A stretch of 64,000 bases of DNA, from the NCBI GenBank assembly GCA_031216445.1, contig CM062213.1:6473501-6537500 (forward strand), written 5' to 3'. Under the pieces are notes generated by a model, which saw only the letters and a program-made list of their open reading frames with translations, did not search any database and was not told the origin of the DNA. Of this stretch, positions 27,026 to 40,502 are shown piece after piece. How positions within the stretch are numbered: the stretch's first letter is position 1; the number at the start of each line of letters is the position of its first letter. Origin of the DNA: Lateolabrax maculatus (taxonomy: Eukaryota; Chordata; Actinopteri; Acropomatiformes; Lateolabracidae). The position numbers were made by a program, and so were the translations under genes.

Positions 27026-27047
27026 GTGTGTGTGTGTGTGTGTGTGT
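27026..27047. repeat. (GT)n microsatellite
   Basis: Perfect GT run inside a longer GT-rich region. Confidence 0.9.
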
Positions 27048-29768
27048 TTGTGTGTGGGAGTTGGAGTGTTTTTTGCTTGTGCGAGTGTGTTTATGCACGC
27101 TTTCACACATACACACATTCTGTGTGTGCCTGTTGTGAAAGAAGAACTAATTAATCTTAGTGCACAATGTCACTGCAGAGAAAAAAAATGCAGCACAATA
27201 AAGACAGCACTTTAACAGCCAAACAGCCAAATTCTTACAATGTCTAAAACCAATCATGTAGAGCCTAAAACATCAATTTCCGTGTTTGGAGAACAGTATT
27301 TAGGTGCCAGAGCCATTAGTGGAACGGTACCCAACTGCACACTATTGAACGTCAAATGGGCAATAGCACACTTGGAAATGATACCAAATGGGTTCAATGC
27401 TTGTTGCTCTGAAAGCTCTGCATAGCTCTGTGTGTATAACATGTGTCTGTATGTTGTGTGCACGGTCACACTCTCTCTCCGGTGGCGTTTTCCTTCCTGG
27501 TCGAACACACACTCTCCGGTCCAAATGAAATTAGCGGTTAATCCCCTAGTTAATGGCCACACAGCACTGAGCATGCTGCAAAAACGAACAAAGCTGCCTC
27601 AATGAAGAAAAGAGAAATAAAATAAAAACGGGCGGGGGGGTGGTCAAACAGGGAGAGAGGGATTTGAACAAACGGATGGTAAAAAGTAGAGTAATATTCA
27701 ATTTGTGTGGTGGATGTGATGCTCTTTGGGGGAACTGAAGGATGAAATGGCAGAAGAAAAGGGAGAGATTTTCTTTGTCGCCTGTGGATGTTCTTTTGGC
27801 TTTAAATGTCACACAGTAAATGTCAAAGGTGGCGAGGAGAGGTGATGCTGGCAGCGCGGCTCAGTGATGACGCCTCATCCAGTGTCTCTCTTCTTCTATC
27901 CTTCTTCGTCTCTTCCATGTTCTCAAACCTGCAGTGGGTTTCTCCTCCTGCTGCTTTGAAGCTTTTCTACGCCTGCCTTTTGACTGCCACCAACATCTTG
28001 CCCCGAGGCCAGGATTTACCCCTCAATATGCATGCAAGAGCACATGCTTGCGTGCACACACACATCCCCAACCCACCCCTTCCTACACACTTTTTTTCTC
28101 TCCCATGTCTCTCATACATATACACACAACCCAATTGGCTCTGTACGCTTGTTTCAAAGAGATAACTGAAGCGAGCAAGAAGAGAGAGAGAGAGAGAGCA
28201 TTAGCGAACGGATTTATCTATGTGCCAGTGCCCCAATTATCCAATATCTTCATTACGTATTCAGAGACGAACCCGTGTCACACAGGAAATGTGCTGAGGG
28301 CTCCAGCCGTAAAAGTCTGCATCGGAGAAATGGGCATTATAAACTATACATATATTTCACACTCATTTAAGTAGATAGAAATGGCACTCATTTTGACTGA
28401 AATGATGCTTCGTCTTATTTGAGATACAATTAAATTCAAAGAAAAAAAATGTTGAGAGCTCGAGAGGGAATGATGGAGAGAAGGAAAATGATGGGAAGAA
28501 AATGGAAGGACAAATGAGAACGAGTGAAAGGGTGAACGTCAAGTCAAAGTGAACGCGTGCGCATGTGCGTGTCAGTCCCAGTGGTGAGCTGTAGGGACGG
28601 TGAGCAGGTCACAGCCAGACGAGGACCACCGCCATGGTTACCGGTGGCAACAGATGGGTACGCCATGGTGTTTAGACGCCTAAGCTCACCCAGCCTGTCA
28701 GATGCACACATGCACACACGCGCCCATGGTGGGACACAATTAGCACACTTCCACATTCTCTGTTTCTTTGTCTCCCTCCTGCGCACACACACTCCAGACA
28801 ACCACCCTCTCCGCCTCCTCAGGTAGGTGTGTGTGTGTGTGTGTAGCCATCATCTCTAATCACGTCAGTGTGATCAGTCTTGGTGTGTGTGAACTGCCTC
28901 CTCCTGGCCGGCCCATCTGTGTTGTGGTTGCAGTCATGGTGATGGCTTCTAAGTTGTCTCTCCTCCCTGCTGCCTCCCCTCCTACGATGTCTCCTTTACT
29001 TGCTGAGGCCAAACAGTGACGCAGCACAGGTAGGGATTTCTAATCTCTTCTTTTGGAAAACTTACTTCTACTAATGAGCTGACTTTGGCAATCCTCTGAT
29101 TTATGTCAAAAGGCAAGTCTTCAGTTTCAAACTTTGCAGAACAAGAAGTAATAACATCCCAGTTACAAAGGGCATATTTTCACTTGAACCCCCTCCCTTG
29201 TGACCCCTGACAAAAACCTGACTTGTTTGTTGTTTAGGAGGCTGAGTTGCTCGGCAACACACACACCAAACAGCAGAGTCTGTTTTAACTTTAGCAGTGT
29301 TAAGAGAGAGTTGTTCCTTAACTTTGGATTTAGCAGCTCCATGCAATGTTGATTTTAGAGTGGGCTGTTCCCCGGCCTCACAGACCTTGGGGTGTAAATG
29401 TGTGTGGCGACAGTGTGTTAAATTTTGTGGCACAAAAAGAACAATTTTAAGGAGGTTTTACTTTTTTTTTATGTAGCGAGCTGAAAAATCTATTTCTGCT
29501 CATTATTTTTGATGGTTCATTATAAAAATTATTTTTGGTTGCATGTTTGGATTATAACATATAGCTCTGGAAAGTTCCATATGTTGGTAATACAGTGACT
29601 GCATTAGGGTGTATGTCGAGCACTTGACACCTTCAATCCAACTCAAAGAGGTGATTGTGTGTACTTGCAGGTACATGTGCTGTTATGGCTGAGCTTCAGG
29701 AGCATACTGAGCTGCTATATGGTGTTACGTCTGAGCAATGAGCATGTGTCAATTCTATCACGGCTTAC

Positions 29769-29959
29769 CTTGGTGATCTTGGGGTGTGCGCAGCGGCTGT
29801 TTCCTGTGGTGGCGTGCATCCAGGTGCTCTCTGGAGGAGTACACTCCTGCCTCAGGGAGCACTTCTTCTCCTGTACGCACCAGCCACACTCAAACCTGGG
29901 GTTTGCTTTCAGACACATTCCACAGCTGTCCCTCAGCGCATAGCACTTGTACAGGTGGG
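29769..29959 (-). CDS. plxna1: plxna1 exon: third PSI domain
   Basis: Encodes HLYKCYALRDSCGMCLKANP, then RFECGWCVQEKKCSLRQEC and a tail ending SRCAHPKITK. The cysteine spacing, with CGxC and ECGWC, marks the third PSI domain of plexin-A. The exon is 2 nt plus 63 codons. The acceptor, GTCACCAG, has a weak pyrimidine tract. The donor is AAG|GTAAGC. The following exon starts LFPETGP, giving the expected PSI-3 to IPT-1 transition. Confidence 0.95.
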
Positions 29960-32066
29960 CTGGTGACGGGGAAGAAGAAGAAAGGGACAGAAAATTTAGT
30001 AAAAAGAAATAATTATTGGAGAGAAATTTACTTCACCATGAATAAAGTTTCTGTTGAATTATTAAGTAGAAAACAACCTGAAGGGTAGAACAGTTTGAAA
30101 ATCACCTACATACCTCGATTTCAAGTTTATCAACTTCCACACAAAAATTCCCAAACTTCTTCAATGTCACTGAGACAAAGTTGAGTTAAGGCATTATTTC
30201 CCAATGGCCTCAGAAATTGTACGGCAAAATCTTTTTTCTCTCTCTCTGCTATTCCATCCCTAAATCCCATTGGTCATGGAGCAGCTTTAAAGCAACCCTG
30301 TACCAATTACTGGCTGCTAAACGACTCCTCTCTAATTACATTAACATATCAGTATTTAAGACATGTGAGCATCGCTCACACTCCACCAGATGATTATCAT
30401 GATTGAGAAATGGGGAGGGGGCTGGCAGTGAAGAGAGATAGATGGAGAGAGGGAGACATTGTGGGTCTGTAGGTCGCCTCCAGCTGCACTTCAGGAGATT
30501 TAGACTGAAGATAACACACAATGCATAGACACCGATGCACGCCGCTGATATTGTACGCCGTCAATTCGGCTGCTTGTAACAGATGCTATTTAGAAAACAC
30601 TTTGTCCTTGGGAGAACCATTGACTGTCAAAGCATTTTATGTTGCCTCCATGAATATAAACACCCCATTATTGTAGATTACAGTGGGGTCTCTATGTACA
30701 TACACATTTGTGGTGTATGTTACCAAAGCATCCATATAACACATCAGCCACAGCCAGCAGCTTGAGAAAAGTGAAATTTGAGACGTCAACAGCTTGCTTG
30801 GTACATTGAGACTACAGGGAGTGACATCAATAAATGGAACAAAGTGACTCTGTGGTGTTTCTTTACATTACTGGCAAAATGGCAATGATCACTGCTTCAC
30901 AGACTTGAGATGTAACAACTTCTAATCTGAAACACTACACAAAAATCCGAGCTCCTTGCTGTTTCTTTAACCATCAAAGAGTAATAAACAGGGACAGGCA
31001 ATGAAGCTCCCTCTGTTGTACAAAACTCCTTGTGTATGTCACCAACAGGCTGTATCGAACACAGAGGTAGCCGGAGATGATGTTACTTTACCTCACAGCA
31101 GGGGAATAGTGTTACAGACCCCTGCTGTGCTGTACAGGCCACAATAATTATAGAGACAGCACTATAAAGACTGTCCTACCAGTAATTATATCCAACAGAC
31201 ATGATCTCATTGTCTCTTCCCACACTGGTGCATTGAGTATGTGTATGTGTTTAATCATTACCTACATGGTTCTTTGTCTCGAGGGTGAGGCATGGTTATA
31301 CATTAGTGTATATACTACAGTACTGTTTAAAAAGTGGATATGCATATAATACCTGTCAACCTAAGTGTGAACGTCTGGAAACCACCACAATGGGGGTGTA
31401 ATAATATATGCTACTGACAAGGTATTTTATGATACAAAAATGTGACAATATGCATTGTGTAACTGAACAATGAGTCACATTATAGAAAAAAAATATGAAT
31501 AAGCTTTATCAGATTTTACATGCACATTTTATACCTAACTAAGGCATTTTGCACTTTTAAACATGTTAAAAGTATCGATCCATGAGCCACGCATGCTAAA
31601 TATTAACTCAGTTATGAGCTGACTGTATTGCTACACCACAGCCCAGAAAAAGTAATTGTCTTCAGTCTGTTACTACTGTGACCTGCTACCACGACATATT
31701 TGCTACCTATTAGAGACAAAACAGTCACGTAGGGTAAAACCTGAGCATTGACAGACATAATTATTAGTCAATATATGTATTAGTGAATATAAATGACCTA
31801 GTGTACAGTATGTGTGCTCTCTTAAACCTGGTCATATATATACTGTATCAACACACCTTTTGAAATGGGATTGATTGGAGTCTATAATGTCTCACATCAA
31901 AGGTTCAGACACATGATGTTGATAAGAAAACTAAAAGATTTAAGAATATTTTATACTTAATGACACTCTGTACTCCTCCCCAGTCTTTTGTGTGACTAAT
32001 AACTCATGCATATTGAATACCTAGAACCAATAAGGGTCGATAATGTGTGACACCACATTAACTCAC
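29960..32066 (-). other. plxna1 intron, 2.1 kb
   Basis: No low-complexity arrays. The segment 30250-30380 (CCATTGGTC, TCTAATTACATTAACAT) is non-repetitive and homeodomain-site-rich. The remainder is AT-rich with no feature I can support. Confidence 0.85.
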
Positions 32067-32163
32067 CTTTGATGTTGTGGGGGTTGTCGATAACAAAGTT
32101 TCCGTTCCAGACCACAGACAAATCCACTGGCAAGTCACTGATGTCATTGCCCTCATAGGCATA
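32067..32163 (-). CDS. plxna1: plxna1 exon: stalk segment before PSI-3
   Basis: Short exon of 32 codons plus 1 nt, encoding YAYEGNDISDLPVDLSVVWN and then GNFVIDNPHNIK. The YEGND and VVWNGNFVIDNP words are highly characteristic of plexin-A. The acceptor is TATTTCAG and the donor AAAG|GTGAGT. The single trailing G joins CC at the start of the next exon to make an alanine codon (IKAHLYKC), which confirms the phase. Confidence 0.94.
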
Positions 32164-35100
32164 CTGAAATATAAAACAACAGCAGCAGGATTAGCATTCA
32201 TAGTCACATATCTTTACCTAAAACAATATTGCTCTTACACCAATAGCATCTTTATAAGACATTCTCAGCCTTTTAATAAAATATTAAATTAGTAAAAGAG
32301 AAAAAAATATGCCAATAATAGAGCACGCTCAGTTCAGCTAGTGGTAATGTCGTAGCCTGCGGTGCTCACACAGTTGAAGGGCCATAAAAATGAATGATGA
32401 AAGACAGGCTATATTGTGATTTTAACACGCAGCACATCGCCGTGCCTGGCAGAGCACAGAGTTGATTAAGAGATTGGAATCCCCATCTCTGTATGACTCA
32501 TTCCATTCCAGTGATGAATGAAAAGCGTAATATATCTTCAACAATAATATTCTCATCTAATTTCATTTTTGCATCCTGAACTAATAAGAGTTGAAATGTA
32601 ATTGACTCGTCGTCGGCGTAATCAGTTTTATGGAATCGCTTTAAATGAGACAACAAGCTTCAAAAGCGGCGATGGCGGTGTGTTAACTGAGGGAATAACA
32701 GAGACAGAGCTCCTACGAGACCCCTCCCAACCTCCGAACAAATAAATTATCAACGACGATCATCACTGGCAAATAAAATGCAGCTTTAGAAGTTACACCA
32801 CCTCCTCAATCCCCCCTCATATACACAAAGCAGCCAAACACTGAGGTGAACACACAAGCATCTGAAAATACTTATTCATCAAGAACCCCACAACCCCCAA
32901 TCCGAGACACATCTTGCATTATTAACTACTCGTATCATTAATTGTCTTTGATACAACATAAAACAGATGCTAGATAGCAAGAGATTGTCTGCTCTCTGCT
33001 TCGAGGCTACTGCTGCAGTGATGTGAGGATGATAGCTGGCAAGACTTGAGATAAGCCATGTTAACCTAATGCCTCTGTCAGTCAAAGGGTACCCAGTCAC
33101 TCTCAGTACCACTGGTATGGTCACTATCTTCTATGGGCTCGGGGTGAGAGATTGCAGGACTATTCTCCTCTAGTGAAGTGGTGATAAAATCCAATGTGAA
33201 AGCCCCGGGCCTGAGGCTATGGGGCCCTCACAGATTGAATCTAGCTACAACTTCGCCACTATGTGATATCACCCACTCCAATGTGATACTGTGAGATTTA
33301 TCTTGACATCTGTAATAATAGTAAATTTGAATGTATTTGAGTGGGAAAAGACCAAGAAATGTGCATGGAGAAGATAAGAAAATGAGAGGACACAGCAATG
33401 TCACGATGTGTGAATGGCTGATTAATTCATTCTTCACTTTTTGCGATTGGATGATTTACATTCAGCGGGCCCTGAAGGCAGAGATGCTGATATCCAAATA
33501 TAGGAAGATGTCGCCGTGTATCTCAGGAGAACTACAACTTTTTTTCTTTTAGTTTATTTAAGGGGAAATTCTTTCAAAATGTGTTTTCAGGCACATTTTG
33601 GTGCTTATTTATTTAGTAGCCATAAACTATTAAAGAGGAAACTTTTACCCCTGAGTAACTCCACCTGGGTGCTGGCCTGCAGAAAACGTAAATTTTACAC
33701 AAAGTTACTGTATGTACTGTGTATGTTCTGTATATATATATACGTAGCAAGCTATCTGAGTTTAGACAGCACTACAACTGGGTCTTACAAACAGTCGATT
33801 AATCAATTTATTGAGCAACAGAAATAAAAGTGGAAACAATTTTGATCGTTCCAGAAAAATAGTAATAGTAAAAATTCTATAATGAAAATTATCATTAGCC
33901 CTACATCTTCATAACTATTTGTACCATAGAAAAGCTGAAAAGGAAGAAAGGACAACCTTGAGACAATAACATATTTGTGAGAAAGGTACCTTCTCCTTCA
34001 AGGAGACATCTTAGGACAAACAATGTTGCATGGAGGCTAAAGTTACTGCGCTGGGATCATATAGAAAGAGAAAGGTAAGGTGGGGGTGGCAAAAAAAGGA
34101 TAACCTGAAAAGTGACAATAATTCTGGACAAAGTTCAGAAAAAAAAAGCTAAAAGTGTTAAAAGACTGGAAAATGTTTGGAATGGTTGTTCGGTCAGACA
34201 GACAGAGGTGGAGTGAGTGAAGTGCAGGGAGCTAAACAATGAAAAGATGGTGAAAAGAAGGATGAGAAAGTGGGCATGGAAAAGAGGTGGAGAGAGGATG
34301 ATGCAGCAGCAAGGGTGAAGGAGAAATAGAGAGGGCGAGATGGATAGAGAGGGGTGATTGTGTGTTATTCTGTGGACACCATTCATTTACACATGGAATA
34401 AGAGACCAGGGCTGGCCTGTAAGCCCCTGAGCTGGTGGGGGCTAAAGTGAAATTGGCATTTTCAATTTGTTCCCTGACATGTCTGCCTTGGTCTTTTCAC
34501 ACATTCCTCTGCCTCACCCTCTCTCACAAACCTCGTTTTCCACCCCACCCCCCTTCCTCTCATTATTCCTTCCCTCTACCTCTTTACAAACCTCCTCCCC
34601 CATCAATCTCAGTCGGACTTTCTCTCCACTACCTCAATTCCCCAGAACGCCCACAGTCAAACAAGGAAATATTGAGCAGATTCCTTTATCGCATATACCA
34701 AACATGTCCACAAAAAAACATGTGCACACTGTACTATAAATATACATTCTGCACACGGGACAGTTTCCAAGAGACGGATGCCAGCGAATGCATCAAAGAC
34801 TGATCGTGTTGTCTATACAGGAAATAAAAAATGATAACTTAAAACACATGAAAACACAGGAAGATAAGACACTCACACAGCAACACATTTTTGGATGTCA
34901 GCTATTATTTCTCTCCACTGAAATCCTAGCATATGAACTTCTTCAATCTTTCCCTCCCTCCTTTCCTCTTCCCCAAGAGACCACCCAGTCTGCCTGGGAA
35001 CAAGAGCACCTCTTCACCGGGTAAAGTTGGAGAGAACATATGAGTGTGTTTGAGTGTGTATATGCATGCAATCCTATGAGAGAGACAAAAAAGAAGAGGA

Positions 35101-35448
35101 AAAGAGAGGGAGATGCAAAGGGACACTGCACTGAGAACATGTGGATGTAGAGAGAGAGAAAGAGGAAAAGAAAGGCAGAAAGAGGGAGATGAAGAGAGAA
35201 AGCGTGGGGGAGAAGAACAGATGAGACAGATGAGATAAAACAGAGACTGAAAGGCCAGAGGAGCAAGGGGGATAAAGATGGTAAGGGAGACAAAAAGAGA
35301 GACAGCAAGAAAAAGAGGGGTGTTACCCAGCCAAGGGCAGCTTCATATTTGGCAATAGTTAAAACCGATGAAGACGTTTTTAAACTGGGCAGCTATTCTC
35401 TTGACAGTCAGGCTCGCTTAAACACAAGACAACAGGTAGGCCTTCCAC

Positions 35449-35451
<3 letters not shown>

Positions 35452-35490
<39 letters not shown>
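35452..35490. repeat. (AC)n microsatellite
   Basis: Perfect AC run of about 39 bp. Confidence 0.93.
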
Positions 35491-35493
<3 letters not shown>

Positions 35494-36353
35494 TCATAAA
35501 CAGCTCGGTGGTTCAAAGCTGGAAGTGGTCAAAACCAAAACAGTGGGAGCAATAAAGCTCCATTAAGCTATACTTTATCACACTGAATTAAGTGACAGCT
35601 CTTTAAGAGAAAGCACTGTTAATTGTTTTAGTTGGCCAGGATGACAAAATGAAAACTATGCGAGCACGTATGAAATGTTGGACAGCCTCTCCTAGCACAG
35701 GAGTCCATACAAGCTAACTGAGACCCAGATATTCTTCTTTCAGGGGTTAGTGGAACAAACCAGAGCTATAAGTCGGTGAATCCAGGACTCGCATTCCTCA
35801 GGTGGCAACTCACCAGACAGGACACTGAAATATGAGGATAGGATTTTAGGCTAATCAAGCAAAAGATTTGTGAGCTTCCTTTTTTTGACAAAAGGTACTG
35901 TATGTACAGCAGTGACTGGGTTGTGTGTTTTTCCACAACCCATAAGCCTTGTCTCCTCTCTCAAACTTCCCATTTTTCAGCTTCCAGGATTGGATTGAAG
36001 TCAGCAAGCCGTCATTTCAGAGCCATGTAATGTCAGATGACAGGGCCTTAAAGACAATTATCTTCATATAATTCACTGCCAAATGTGTTGAACAATGTAT
36101 ATTGTATCCATTTTCCTATTTCAGTGTCGTGTATTTTCTTGCAGCTCTGTTATATCCCTTCAGGACTGAAGACATACGGCAGTAAAGGACACAGGGTCAA
36201 GCTTCCTTCAACTTCCATCCCCGCTTCTCTGCTGAGAGTGCGGCCTGATCCCCCTATGAATCACAGGAGAGGGGCCAATTCCGCTGATAGAGAAATAGAT
36301 GATAGATGTGTGTGGACCTTTTAACCCTGCTTTACACGCTGACATTACCTGCA

Positions 36354-36354
<1 letters not shown>

Positions 36355-36390
<36 letters not shown>
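36355..36390. repeat. (CA)n microsatellite
   Basis: Perfect CA run of 36 bp. Confidence 0.93.
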
Positions 36391-36392
<2 letters not shown>

Positions 36393-36509
36393 AGGTGCTG
36401 ACAGCTGAAACAATAACACTGCCTGCCCTCCTCCCCAGCTTTTCTAAATCCATGTTACAGGTATGTGTCTGTGTTTGCACATCCATCATCAAAGGAGGGT
36501 GTATGTTTT

Positions 36510-36544
36510 GGGGTGGGGGTGTGGGGGTGTGGGGGTGGGGGGGG
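36510..36544 (+). repeat. G-rich minisatellite, G-quadruplex motif
   Basis: Five G runs of four or more separated by T or TGT, a textbook four-tract G4 pattern on the plus strand, which is the template strand for plxna1. Confidence 0.85.
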
Positions 36545-37730
36545 TTACTGGGACCTACTTGTGCATGTACCTTCGCTCAACAACAAACATGAATATTTAG
36601 TTCGTGAGAAGTGTGTATGTGCGTGTATGTGTGTTTAATGGGCAGTAGAGGGTGGGGGAGGCATAGGAAAGGTTAGGTTATGATCCAAAGCTCATCTCCT
36701 CTCATTGCACCAAAGGCTTATTAAACTTTCATACTGAACCAGCAGTGTTGCACAATACACAGTTCAGGGAATACACACATGCACCTTGTACATGGTTTAT
36801 TCACTGCACAGCAGATTCCAATATGAAAATGCAAACATTAAGCAGGATGCTCTCAAAAGGTCAGGATTTGCATGTGTGAAGGGGAAAGAGAAATGTAAAA
36901 AGAGGAACAAAATCACTATGTCCTGTGTTCTATGGTTCAATTCAAAACCTCATACAGTTTAGACTGATAAGGTGATGTAAGGATCCTTTTGTATACAGCC
37001 TTTGGCGTGAGGAGAGGCGAAAGGGCCGGCAAAAAATTGACGGTTGGTGGAAAGACATAAATAGGGTTTGCTAGTGATCTTATTTAGTTTTTGATGCAAA
37101 TATGAAACATACAAAACAGTGTGAAATGGGTAACAAGTCTGAATGATGGAAAGAATTAACAAATAAGAGTGGGCGGACAGACTTGGCCCCCACAAGGTTC
37201 TCTTAGCAGAAAAGAACAGTATTGCAAACACTACAGCATCACCAGCTGGATCTCTGTCACTGAAAACTGAAGGAGGGGAGGTGAGGATAGATGGATGGAG
37301 GAGGAGGGGTGAAGGAAGGCAGGTATGAAGTAACAACGGGTACCTTCTGTGAGGGTCACAGCCTGATAATTAGTCATTTTGAAGGTGTGCGCAAGCTGGA
37401 CGGCTAAAAATATCAAACTAGCCCAGGGCAAGCCCCTACCTGTGATACAAAAGGTTCCTCTCTTCCTGTCTCTCTGGCTCTTTCTCAAGGTGATGACGAC
37501 AGTTATCAAGAAGTATGACCTGACATAACACATCTCTCAAACTAGATTATTTCAGATTTAAAATAGATTGGTGACGCGCTTTTAACAGAAGTCACATTGG
37601 AACGGCGGTGAAGAAAAATAGAGGACACAGATTGAATGCTGGTCCATGTGAAATGTGTTTTACCAGTCTAGATAAGGCGTCGCAAACAGTGTATGTCAAC
37701 GTATGGACGTATACACAAAAACACCCTTTT

Positions 37731-37770
37731 AAACACACACACACACACACACACCCACACCCACACACCC
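37731..37770. repeat. (AC)n microsatellite
   Basis: AC run with CCAC interruptions. It is inverted relative to the GT run at 37827-37869. Confidence 0.9.
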
Positions 37771-37826
37771 AGACAGATATGGCTTCCTAATCAAGGATCA
37801 AGTGGTAATCCTTCCTATAGCTTAGT

Positions 37827-37834
37827 TTGTGTGT

Positions 37835-37869
<35 letters not shown>
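37827..37869. repeat. (GT)n microsatellite
   Basis: GT run with one GG interruption. Confidence 0.92.
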
Positions 37870-37872
<3 letters not shown>

Positions 37873-38313
37873 CACTGCGTGTGTGGGGTCAGGCGGCGTG
37901 GAATCAGCCGCCGCTCACAATAAGGGCCTGTTAGTCAGTGCTAATCGCTAATGCTAACAGGATTGGCGGGCACGGCCGGACCCGGTTACCCAGCTTATCT
38001 CCTGCACACACAAACACAGACCAGCGCATGCATGCTCGCACACATACTTTCTTCATTGATGGAAAGGAAAAGAGAAGAGGGGAGGGGGGAGAAAAGTGCT
38101 GGCTTGAGGGAAAAATAATGCTGCCATAGCCAGTGTTTCTTATTTTCCAGCCCACGCATTGAGCTGGTGTAAGCTTACTAGACTTCTCCCGGGACAAAAG
38201 GCTCATTTTTGGTCATTTGCAGAAATGTTCATTTTTTTTTCAATATCCTCACCCTTTTTCCCCTCTGTCAACTCATGCCATTATTCTGGTGGCCATTCTC
38301 CCCTCACGACCGA

Positions 38314-38329
38314 CCCCCCCCCCCCCCCC
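38314..38329. repeat. Poly-C run
   Basis: 16 consecutive C. Confidence 0.9.
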
Positions 38330-39964
38330 TCATCACACAAGCTTTTTTTTTTTGCAAGCCATGACTGCAGTACTGAAGCAGCAAACAAGAGGAGAACCGA
38401 CTGATGTCACTGATCGAGAGATAAACTAAGATGAGACGGAACAATTTACATTTCTTAAGTACTTTTGGTTTGGATTTTATTCTTATTTTTTCTTTGCTTT
38501 GCTGTTGGTGGCTATTGCTGCTCATGCAAACTGAACAGTTTATATTTTTTGTTACAAACGAAGTGATTCTGCCTTCACTGAAAGGTGTGACAGATCACCT
38601 CCTGTGTGCCAGAGGATTTTCGGAAAGATCTACCCATTACTAGTATGAGATACAGTCCCTGATTAATTCCACAGAGTTCCTGTCAAGTTTAAGTCAGTAA
38701 TAAAAGGGATACCAGCCAAATGCACTATTCACACTGACTCTTTTACCTTTATTTTATTATATGATACTTTAACTGACTATTTATGAAGCTACTGTTACTG
38801 CTGGTGTGTTTGTTTCATTCTGTGTAAATCAACTTGTTTGGGGGAATAAATGTTTTAATAAAAAAGGTTCTGATTCATTCAGTTACAACACTAATTGTTA
38901 AAGCTCTTGTGGAATATTATGTGTGGAATCAATCAGCTCTATAGCAGCATACCAGGTTATCATGCAAACAGTCTGTGTTCGAGGTGTCTCAGGATACTGT
39001 ATGGATTTAAAATAGCTGCAGTCAGACAGAGGTGCTTCTCTCCTCTCTTCCTATCAGGGGAATGGCAGGAGAATCTTGCTATTACAATCAGTGTTGTTGC
39101 TTCTCACGTCCATCAGTCCATCACATAGCAAACACATTTAAAGGTGGAGCAGTGCTATGAGAGAAGGAATATTTATAGTAAACAGATTGCAGAGATACAA
39201 AGAGGGAGACAGAAATGAGAAATAGATGATGAAAGTGAGGTGGAGGAGCTGGCATATGCTGATAGCCGAGCAGCAATTAATTCTTATTTATCCAGGACAG
39301 GAGCGTGGGAGCTCTGCTCTTCACCTGTCAGAGAGGAGGAGAGGAGGAGAGGCAGCGAGCCAATGACGGGACAGAGATGAAGAGGAAGGAGGAGGCTGGA
39401 GAGGAGGGGGAGGCTGAGTAGGAGACAGGTAGGTGACTGGGAGAGAGGGAGGAGTTATTTGTTGGAGAATGAAGGCATGCATGAGAGGAAAGAGAGGGCA
39501 GAGTACAGGCACTTTCAGCTGCTTCATAGGAAGATGGATCGGTAAGCAGTCAGAGCATAAATAGACCGCCACCTGGGAAATGTGTGTATTTGTGTGACCA
39601 CACACAAATGCACAAGACACAAAACCTCATTGAACTCTCACAATCACCATGACAGCATACATCCACTAATTAACATACACCTTTATAAATAAGTAAACAA
39701 GTTAATAAATAGATAAGCGGTATGAACAAACAAACAATCATTCATTGATCAAGATAGATTATTCACTCTGTTTAAAAGATCACACTAAAAAAGACACAGA
39801 AACCACATGAGACACAAACAAACACAATGTAGTGCCCCAATATCTGAATCTGATCAGTGCTGCGTGAGGTATCACATGATAGGGCAACAAAGTACTGAAG
39901 CAACGAATGGTCTTCAATCAGCAGCTCCTCAAAATAAATTCCAGTGAATTTCCCACACACTGAA

Positions 39965-40010
39965 AACACACACACCCACACACACACACCCACACACACA
40001 CACACACACT
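39965..40010. repeat. (AC)n microsatellite
   Basis: AC run with three CCC interruptions, inverted relative to the GT run at 40193-40246. Confidence 0.9.
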
Positions 40011-40192
40011 GCAAACCAATTAAAACAGTGTCAGTGTGTGCTGTGGCTGACTGCGGTGGCAGGTCTAGTGTTTATATCTCATTAAGCTGTGCCAGGCCAT
40101 GCCAGACCGGGCTGTACCATGCTCCGCTGCGCCTACCCTCCACTGACCAGCACCAAGCCCCTCATTAGCCTCATCTCTGCCACCTTTACCAC

Positions 40193-40196
40193 TGTG

Positions 40197-40246
<50 letters not shown>
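40193..40246. repeat. (GT)n microsatellite
   Basis: GT run of about 54 bp with one TTT interruption. Confidence 0.92.
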
Positions 40247-40250
<4 letters not shown>

Positions 40251-40388
40251 TGTGCAATAATTTATTTAAAATGAAAGGATTTTTTCTATATAATTTGCAA
40301 GTTTTAGTTTAATTTTCAGTAACATCTTTTTGACAAATCTAAACTCCAGCAAGTCTTCAAAAAGTCAGAGAAGATTGAAGTTTGCATC

Positions 40389-40502
<114 letters not shown>

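Larger units (their letters stand above)
23660..29768 (-). other. plxna1 intron, 6.1 kb
   Basis: Contains a TAAT-rich island (24060-24200), a fragment of an interspersed repeat (24770-24905), a purine-rich plus-strand tract (26230-26480), a GT repeat (27026-27047) and a short GA repeat (28178-28198). No nested gene seen. Confidence 0.85.

Noticed and set aside
38810..38870. AATAAATGTTTTAATAAAAAAGG, looks like a polyA signal of a nested gene
   Set aside because: No upstream exon or retrogene body is recognisable; AT-rich intron gives such words by chance.
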